A stretch of DNA of 9,633 nt from an uncultured Saprospiraceae bacterium. Lineage in GTDB: Bacteria; Bacteroidota; Bacteroidia; Chitinophagales; Saprospiraceae. Shown piece after piece: positions 5,000 through 9,633 of the stretch. The notes beneath the pieces are model-generated. The model saw nothing but the letters and a program-made list of their open reading frames with translations, was not told the DNA's origin and made no database searches. Numbering within the stretch: the stretch's first letter is position 1; the number at the start of each line of letters is the position of its first letter. The translations under genes and the position numbers were made by a program. The stretch covers positions 1-9,633 of the forward strand of contig CAKZUM010000765.1 in the NCBI GenBank assembly GCA_937921525.1. The letters run 5' to 3'.

Positions 5000-7549
5000 T
5001 TATCTAAAAATCGTCAAGCAATTCTTTACGGCATTCATATCATCTCTAGAATTTTTATAAATATAAAAGTAGGTACCATCTGGTAGTTCCTTACCCTTAT
5101 AAGTCCCATCCCAATCATTATTATAAGGAAAGGATTCATAAATTTTTGCGCCCCATTGATTAAAGATAATGATCCCACTTTCTGGATCACTACTATTACA
5201 AGAAAGAATCAACCTATCATTTTGCTCATCTCCATTAGGAGATAGATAGGAAGGATACGTGCATAAGTCATCACTTAGCTCTGTGCGAATATTTAAAATA
5301 CCTGTATCACATAGATCGGAACACGTTTCATAACAAACCTCATAAGAGAGTTGCTCTGTGCCTGTAAAACCTTCGTTAGGCGTGTAAGAAAACGTTCCAT
5401 CTCCATTATTAGTTAATGCTCCACTTGTAGGCTCTGGTGTAACCGTAATTGTGAAAGGAGCATCCAAGGCAATGGAATCGTTCATCAATACATTGAAATC
5501 AGTCGTAGAATTAACTACCGACCCTATCACGTCATCTTCGAGTACTAACTCAGATAATACAATTAAACGAGCATTGGCAGGCGCAGAAGTACATCCATCC
5601 ACCGTCCGAGTCAATTCATAATTACCCGTTTGAGCAGCCTCGGCACTTTCTATATTAATGCTTATTTCATTTGAAGTGAAATTGTTTGGCCCTGTCCATG
5701 TATAAGTTGCACCAGGTGTAACCGTCGTACCTAGAAATAGGGAAGTGCCTTCGCAGACGATTAGTTCTCCTGTTTCGATCAAAGGTATACCTTCCTCGCC
5801 TAATACTTCTATTATCGTTTCTGCCTCTGCCGAGCAGCCACTGATTGAAGAGGTCGCAACGACTTTATAAACTCCTGCTCTTTCTGGTGTTAAATATATA
5901 GTCGGTTCTTTCTCAGTAGAGGTATATCCCGCAGGACCTGTCCATTGCCATAAGTCATAAAAGCCATCTACATCTACAATAGCTAATAGCTGTACTTCTG
6001 TATCTACACAAGTCAAGCTTTCAGATCGATTTGCAAAGACAGCAGGTTGCTCCATGATACTTACTTGAAAACTACAAGTAACCTCCTCACCTGAGTCATT
6101 GCTGATTACGTACTGCATTTGTGTATCTCCTAAAGTAAAATCTTTATCATTTCCAGCTAGTAATTCTGTTTGAATAGAAGAGGTACAATTATCTATTACA
6201 TCTAAGTCTGAAAAACTTAACTCATAATTGCCGCAAGCTGTGACATTCACACTATTCAAAAATCCTGCACTATCTGATTGTATAGTGCCATTTGCCTCCA
6301 CTATAATATCTGTCGGACAATTCACTGATAAGGGTTGGGTATCTTCAACAGTAACAGAAAAAGACCATACCGCTCTTTGCTCAATTTCATCCGTAGCAAC
6401 ATATTCTACGACCGTTGTTCCTACTGGAAAGAAACTACCTGGTGGTATATTACTAACCAGCTCTATCGGCGCACATCCGCTAACAGCGGACGGCGGACCT
6501 CCCCAGTCGTAGGTAGCACCACATAAGCCAACCTCAGCAGCGATGCTTACATTTTCTGGTTGTATATCGAATGTAATTGGGTCTGAACCTGTCACCACTA
6601 CTTCAAAAGTACAATCACTGCTACTGTTGCCTGCCGCATCTGTGGCAGTATAAGTAACCATCGTTATTCCAACTGGAAAAAAACTACCTGGCTGCATACT
6701 ACTTGTCACCTCTGTCTCTGATGCAGAGCATCGTTCTAACACATCTGGTGCGCTCCAAGTAACAGATAAATTACAGCCTGCGTCCTTCGAAAAATTAACC
6801 TCTAAATTATCTGGACAATTAGATATAACAGGTGCTATTGTATCTTGAACTATATGGATAAAACTACAAGTACCCATATTCCCAAATTCGTCAGATGCCG
6901 TATAGGTAATCATTCGACTTCCTACCCCAAAGTTGGTTCCAATATCATGGGTGGAAGAAATAATGAATGACCCTGAACCCGTACAGCTTTCAAAAATAGG
7001 CTCCGTCCAGATACCTTCGACTTCACAAGTAGTGGCAGTCGTGTATTGAAAGACCGTATCTTGACAATTAATGGCCACTGGTATGTTATTACTTAAAAAA
7101 CTAACAGTCCCATTGTTTAAAATAGGTTCTACAGTTCCATTTGTACTTATAATATCTATGTCTGATTTATCATTAGAAAAGACAATGCTTGTTTCTGGAT
7201 TAGTTGCATTGAATACCCTTAGGGAAATAACAAATAAGGTATCTTGTGGTAAGGATAAAGCCAGGGTATCTTGCCATGTAAATTGGATACTGCTATCATT
7301 TATTAAAGAGATAATACCCGGGAGGAAAGAAGTATTTGCAGCCTCAGGTATATAATCTAAAACAGTAGCATCCCATTCTACGATCAATTGTATACCTAGG
7401 AGGCTATCAAAACTTTCAACCGTAACGGGTATTTGAATGGTTTCGCCGCAATTGGCAGATAAAGAAGGGAGCGTGAAAGTGGTTTGGGCAGCAAGTGGTG
7501 TTAAGCACAATAGCACAAAAAGATTCAGTAGGTGAAGGATCTTTGTCAT
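5000..7549 (-). CDS. Secreted HYR/Ig-repeat surface protein with type IX secretion C-terminal domain
   Basis: This 849-residue modular extracellular protein has a signal peptide at 1-22 (cleavage after LAAQ). Residues 23-155 look like a cohesin-type beta-sandwich (GETIQIPVTVESFDSLLGIQ at 35-54). HYR modules follow at about 156-235, 236-320 and 321-402, each with paired cysteines and the FPVG...TYTATD signature (clearest at 291-304 and 374-387), and a fourth, diverged one at 403-500. Two PKD/Ig-like modules (about 501-585 and 586-665) carry the W-T-G-P motif, and 668-755 resembles VCBS/cadherin-type repeats (NNGDGTFSYTPNEGFTGTE). Residues 762-849 match the gliding-motility/CHU_C sorting domain (YLSPNGDEQND, IIIFNQWG, WDGTYKGKELPDGTYFY), implying export by the type IX secretion system. 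Likely roles are adhesion or matrix binding; no catalytic site is seen. It has its own promoter (7603-7610) and a palindrome after the stop. Confidence 0.92.
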   Translation of the reverse strand: MTKILHLLNLFVLLCLTPLAAQTTFTLPSLSANCGETIQIPVTVESFDSLLGIQLIVEWDATVLDYIPEAANTSFLPGIISLINDSSIQFTWQDTLALSLPQDTLFVISLRVFNATNPETSIVFSNDKSDIDIISTNGTVEPILNNGTVSFLSNNIPVAINCQDTVFQYTTATTCEVEGIWTEPIFESCTGSGSFIISSTHDIGTNFGVGSRMITYTASDEFGNMGTCSFIHIVQDTIAPVISNCPDNLEVNFSKDAGCNLSVTWSAPDVLERCSASETEVTSSMQPGSFFPVGITMVTYTATDAAGNSSSDCTFEVVVTGSDPITFDIQPENVSIAAEVGLCGATYDWGGPPSAVSGCAPIELVSNIPPGSFFPVGTTVVEYVATDEIEQRAVWSFSVTVEDTQPLSVNCPTDIIVEANGTIQSDSAGFLNSVNVTACGNYELSFSDLDVIDNCTSSIQTELLAGNDKDFTLGDTQMQYVISNDSGEEVTCSFQVSIMEQPAVFANRSESLTCVDTEVQLLAIVDVDGFYDLWQWTGPAGYTSTEKEPTIYLTPERAGVYKVVATSSISGCSAEAETIIEVLGEEGIPLIETGELIVCEGTSLFLGTTVTPGATYTWTGPNNFTSNEISINIESAEAAQTGNYELTRTVDGCTSAPANARLIVLSELVLEDDVIGSVVNSTTDFNVLMNDSIALDAPFTITVTPEPTSGALTNNGDGTFSYTPNEGFTGTEQLSYEVCYETCSDLCDTGILNIRTELSDDLCTYPSYLSPNGDEQNDRLILSCNSSDPESGIIIFNQWGAKIYESFPYNNDWDGTYKGKELPDGTYFYIYKNSRDDMNAVKNCLTIFR

Positions 7550-7602
7550 GTTCTAGCGTTTCAATAATGTTCATGGGTGATGATGGTATATCTATCAACT
7601 TG

Positions 7603-7635
7603 CAAATATAATATTTTTAATAATATATTATCAAA
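7603..7635 (-). promoter_or_regulatory. Bacteroidota promoter for the HYR surface-protein gene
   Basis: The minus strand has a -7 box TATATTTG (7603-7610) and, 21 nt further upstream, TTTG (7632-7635) in a T-run, fitting the -33 element. The box lies 53 nt upstream of the ATG. This is the most complete promoter in the window. Confidence 0.65.
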
Positions 7636-7649
7636 AAAACGTATTCTAT

Positions 7650-7672
7650 CACATTTTGAGTCTGAAAATGTG
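7650..7672. promoter_or_regulatory. Operator-like dyad in the divergent promoter region
   Basis: CACATTTT and AAAATGTG form a perfect 8-bp inverted repeat with a 7-nt spacer. It lies just upstream of the -7 box of the Uma2-family gene (7685-7692) and about 15 nt beyond the -33 element of the divergent surface-protein gene, where a dimeric regulator could influence either gene. No regulator gene is nearby, so this is only a structural suggestion. Confidence 0.4.
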
Positions 7673-7684
7673 TTTAAAAATGCT

Positions 7685-7692
7685 TAAATTTG
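7685..7692 (+). promoter_or_regulatory. Possible -7 box of the Uma2-family gene, nearly leaderless
   Basis: TAAATTTG matches the TAnnTTTG consensus. It ends only 10 nt before the ATG at 7703, which would leave a leader of a few nucleotides at most. The TTTTG at 7654-7658 is rather far (26 nt) for a -33 element. Confidence 0.45.
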
Positions 7693-7702
7693 GTAAAAAC
7701 TA

Positions 7703-8374
7703 ATGACTCAAATACCAGAAAAGGATATAATTCACCAAATACTAGAACGTCCTAATGCGCAAAGTTTAGTTAATAAAATCAATTCTATTTTAGAAGCAGA
7801 AAAAAAACGGAGACATCAATTCTATGAAGATATAACAGACGAAGAGAAAGTAGAATTTATTAATGGAGTAATTGTTACGCATTCCCCTGTTATGAAAGAG
7901 CACAATGATGTTAGTAATTTGTTGACCAATTTATTGGGAAATTATGTTAGAAAACATCAATTAGGCTATGTCGGAGTAGAAAAAGTAATGATTACTCTAG
8001 AGCGCAATGACTATGAGCCAGATATTTGTTTTTTCTCTACCCAAAAAGCTAAATCTTTTAAAAAAGGGCAAAGCCTTTTTCCTGCTCCCGATTTTGTAGT
8101 AGAGATATTATCAAAAGGTACTAAAAAAAATGACAGAACGGTTAAGTTTATAGATTATGAAGCGAACGGTATTAAAGAGTATTTGATTATTGATCCTATA
8201 AAACAGATTCTGGAACTATACCGATTAGATGAGTCCAAAAAATATGATCTGGTTTTAAAATCAGGTACGGGAATACTTCAAAGCGACATTATCAAAGATT
8301 TTTCTTTTCCTATTGAAGCCATTTTTGATGAAGATAAAAACTTGGCTGCTTTAACGGTAATTCTTAGTACTTAA
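7703..8374 (+). CDS. Uma2-family (DUF820) putative endonuclease
   Basis: This 223-residue protein of the Uma2/DUF820 family has a PD-(D/E)XK restriction-endonuclease-like fold, common in cyanobacteria and Bacteroidota, whose physiological role is unknown. A charged helical N-terminal extension (1-45) precedes the domain. Family signatures are EFINGVIV (51-58, Glu51), the conserved His67 region, YEPDICFF (104-111, Asp107), PDFVVEILSKGT (129-140, Glu134) and the FIDYEANGIKEYLIIDP segment (149-165) with Lys148 before it. Asp107 and Glu134 are the likely metal-binding residues. All key positions appear intact, so the gene looks functional. It is the only plus-strand protein gene in the window, divergent from the surface-protein gene and convergent with the metallophosphoesterase, whose stop codon is 2 nt away. 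No partner or methylase gene is adjacent. Confidence 0.88.
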   Translation: MTQIPEKDIIHQILERPNAQSLVNKINSILEAEKKRRHQFYEDITDEEKVEFINGVIVTHSPVMKEHNDVSNLLTNLLGNYVRKHQLGYVGVEKVMITLERNDYEPDICFFSTQKAKSFKKGQSLFPAPDFVVEILSKGTKKNDRTVKFIDYEANGIKEYLIIDPIKQILELYRLDESKKYDLVLKSGTGILQSDIIKDFSFPIEAIFDEDKNLAALTVILST

Positions 8375-8376
8375 AA

Positions 8377-9396
8377 TCACTTATACTTCCCTAAATAATC
8401 GACAATCATACTCTCCGAAATTTTATAGGTATCAATAATTGGCAAGTCCTCTACTTGAGCTAAATCTAGATCTTGAGTACTCAAAGGTATTTTTTGTTTG
8501 GTCTTATATAAGGTATTCAAACTCTTCACATAATTCGCTCCTCGTAAATATTTAAAATATAAATAGTCTCCCTTATCCGTGACTAACTGATTAATCGGTG
8601 CTGCTTCTATTTGATCCAAATTTAAGGTGCGCTGCTCATTCAATACTAAAGTATTGGTGCGATTGCCTTCTAACAATTGATAGGTTTCTTCTGTAAAACG
8701 ATAAATGGTCTGGGCATTCTCTTTTACCTTAAAATGGACTAAATCTCTTCGACCTACATTTTTTTCTATTATAGCATATGAGACTGCCTCGGAATCATTA
8801 TCTAATGCTATAAATACGGTATCTCGATGCATACATAGCTTTCGATCATAATGTCCCGTAATAATATATTGACAGGGTAAATCGAACAATCGAATCCTTC
8901 TTTTCAATGGACTATGTGCAACTAGCAAATCATACTGCCCCTCCTCCTGCTTTTTAATAAAAGTTTTTAGACTTCGCTTAGATTTGGAACAATCATAATT
9001 GATTCCCAATATTTTCAGGCCAGCTATTTCTATAGATTGGTTGGATATTTCTCTAACGTATTGATAGTCTTTCGTCAATTCTATTACTTTATCATAATAT
9101 TCTGGTTCATCATGATTGCCGCTAATAAAGAAAGAGGGAATGCGTCTTCGCTCTAATAAAGTCAACAATAAACTAAAGGCATAATGGAAACCATGGCCAC
9201 AAAAGCCATCTCCCGTGACGTCTCCAGCGAATAAAACAATATCTACTTTTTCTACTAATATTATTTCTAAATATCTTTTGATACGTTGGTAGCGATCTAA
9301 GGAAAGTCGGCTTTCTTCAAAGGAAATTACCTCTTCTGCCGTCATGGATTGTAGGTGGGTGTGCCAGTTTAAATCACTGAGAATTAGAACTTTCAT
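8377..9396 (-). CDS. Calcineurin-like metallophosphoesterase with variant metal site
   Basis: This 339-residue, probably cytoplasmic protein (no signal peptide) has an N-terminal calcineurin-like phosphoesterase domain (about 1-215) and a C-terminal region (about 216-339) that I do not recognise. Motifs are SDLNWH (7-12, Asp8), AGDVTGDG (57-64, Asp59), GNHDE (93-97, Asn94, His95), AHSP (160-163, His161) and GHYD (181-184, His182). In the usual family the first motif is D-x-H and the last G-H-x-H; here these positions hold Asn10 and Asp184, so the first metal site appears altered while the second (Asp59, Asn94, His161, His182) is intact. The substrate cannot be told from sequence; relatives hydrolyse phosphomono- or diesters, nucleotides or nucleic acids. 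The start at 9396 gives the typical MKVLILSD beginning. It converges on the Uma2 gene with no room for a terminator between them. Confidence 0.88.
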   Translation of the reverse strand: MKVLILSDLNWHTHLQSMTAEEVISFEESRLSLDRYQRIKRYLEIILVEKVDIVLFAGDVTGDGFCGHGFHYAFSLLLTLLERRRIPSFFISGNHDEPEYYDKVIELTKDYQYVREISNQSIEIAGLKILGINYDCSKSKRSLKTFIKKQEEGQYDLLVAHSPLKRRIRLFDLPCQYIITGHYDRKLCMHRDTVFIALDNDSEAVSYAIIEKNVGRRDLVHFKVKENAQTIYRFTEETYQLLEGNRTNTLVLNEQRTLNLDQIEAAPINQLVTDKGDYLYFKYLRGANYVKSLNTLYKTKQKIPLSTQDLDLAQVEDLPIIDTYKISESMIVDYLGKYK

Positions 9397-9467
9397 GCTG
9401 CAATGTACGAGAATAAATCAGAGATACGGAGTTTATTTTAATTGAGTGTATAACAAAGTTGGGGCGG

Positions 9468-9475
9468 CAAATCTA
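9468..9475 (-). promoter_or_regulatory. Possible -7 box for the metallophosphoesterase gene
   Basis: The minus strand reads TAGATTTG, matching TAnnTTTG, 71 nt upstream of the ATG. No -33 TTTG is evident, and one such octamer could arise by chance in AT-rich DNA. Confidence 0.4.
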
Positions 9476-9633
9476 TTCATCGGATCACTTGCAGTGGAAT
9501 GTCGTCAACTTAAGGAACTAGATGTCTAAATACGCATAATTCAACGCAGATTTAAATGATTTTATAGGTCGCCTGTATTAGATGTGTTCAGTAGGTCGAG
9601 AGCGTGACATACCTGTATGGTGGCTTTCAACTG
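9476..9633. other. Unassigned right-edge sequence, possibly a degenerate element
   Basis: No ORF of useful length is present in any frame. By eye the base composition is less AT-rich than the neighbouring intergenic DNA. Short repeats are visible: AGGTCG at 9566-9571 and 9593-9598, CCTGTAT at 9572-9578 and 9612-9618, and a small palindrome CATAC-CT-GTATG (9608-9619). The frame starting at 9522 (plus) is interrupted by two stops. This may be a repeat or decayed gene that continues beyond the window; I cannot identify it. Confidence 0.3.

Noticed and set aside
6228..6526. Two plus-strand frames opposite the HYR protein gene
   Set aside because: They are antisense to a clearly coding frame with recognisable domains, and the translations show no protein-like features.
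7703..9396. Uma2 gene plus metallophosphoesterase as a defence or toxin-antitoxin pair
   Set aside because: The genes are convergent, not co-transcribed; the sizes and families do not match a known pair, and no methylase, helicase or antitoxin-like gene is present.
9562..9633. Open minus-strand frame at the right edge (about 23 codons to a stop) as the tail of a neighbouring gene
   Set aside because: It is too short to distinguish from chance, another frame is open for a similar length, and no recognisable protein sequence appears.
1..9633. CRISPR array, complete insertion sequence, phage genes or integron
   Set aside because: No regularly spaced direct repeats, transposase, integrase or phage structural genes are visible in either strand.

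Overview
The window looks like chromosomal DNA of a Bacteroidota bacterium, plausibly a Saprospiria-type marine lineage (the lineage is an inference). The supporting evidence is: AT-rich DNA; promoters of the Bacteroidota TAnnTTTG (-7) type in front of several genes; no obvious Shine-Dalgarno sequences; a zinc-independent type B ribosomal protein L31; an exbB-(membrane protein)-exbD-exbD cluster; and a large secreted HYR-repeat protein ending in a gliding-motility/type IX secretion C-terminal domain.

Layout, left to right. Positions 1-144 are an imperfect nested inverted repeat (MITE-like) with no gene. Then, on the minus strand, comes rpmE2 (289-570) with its own terminator (234-270) and promoter (603-610). 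Positions 640-760 hold a second repeat-like element with a GC-rich palindromic core. A strong terminator (783-816) closes a minus-strand energy-transduction cluster read from right to left: exbB (2590-3309), a four-helix membrane protein of unknown function (1933-2400), and two different exbD genes (1357-1911 and 837-1307). Upstream of exbB lie a long hairpin (3431-3463) and a tRNA-Ser(GGA) gene (3555-3642), both on the minus strand. A gene-poor AT-rich stretch (3643-4037) separates these from a TatD-family metallohydrolase (4038-4841). A perfect 33-nt palindrome (4953-4985) follows the 849-residue secreted HYR/Ig-type surface protein (5000-7549). That gene is divergent from a plus-strand Uma2-family gene (7703-8374) across a shared promoter region containing an operator-like dyad. 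The Uma2 gene converges, with only 2 bases between stop codons, on a minus-strand metallophosphoesterase (8377-9396). The last 237 bases carry a possible promoter and otherwise unassigned sequence.

How the parts relate. ExbB and the two ExbD proteins would form an inner-membrane proton-driven motor, normally used to energise TonB-dependent outer-membrane import; no TonB or receptor is in the window. The conserved-looking membrane protein between exbB and the exbDs is the best candidate here for an undescribed accessory subunit. The remaining genes are mostly single-gene units with unrelated jobs (translation, nucleic-acid or deoxyribonuclease-type hydrolysis, surface or adhesion protein, putative nuclease, phosphoesterase). 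I see no CRISPR array, complete insertion sequence, phage module or obvious defence island, and no convincing new multi-gene system. The most interesting non-coding signals are the two repeat-like elements and several long hairpins.
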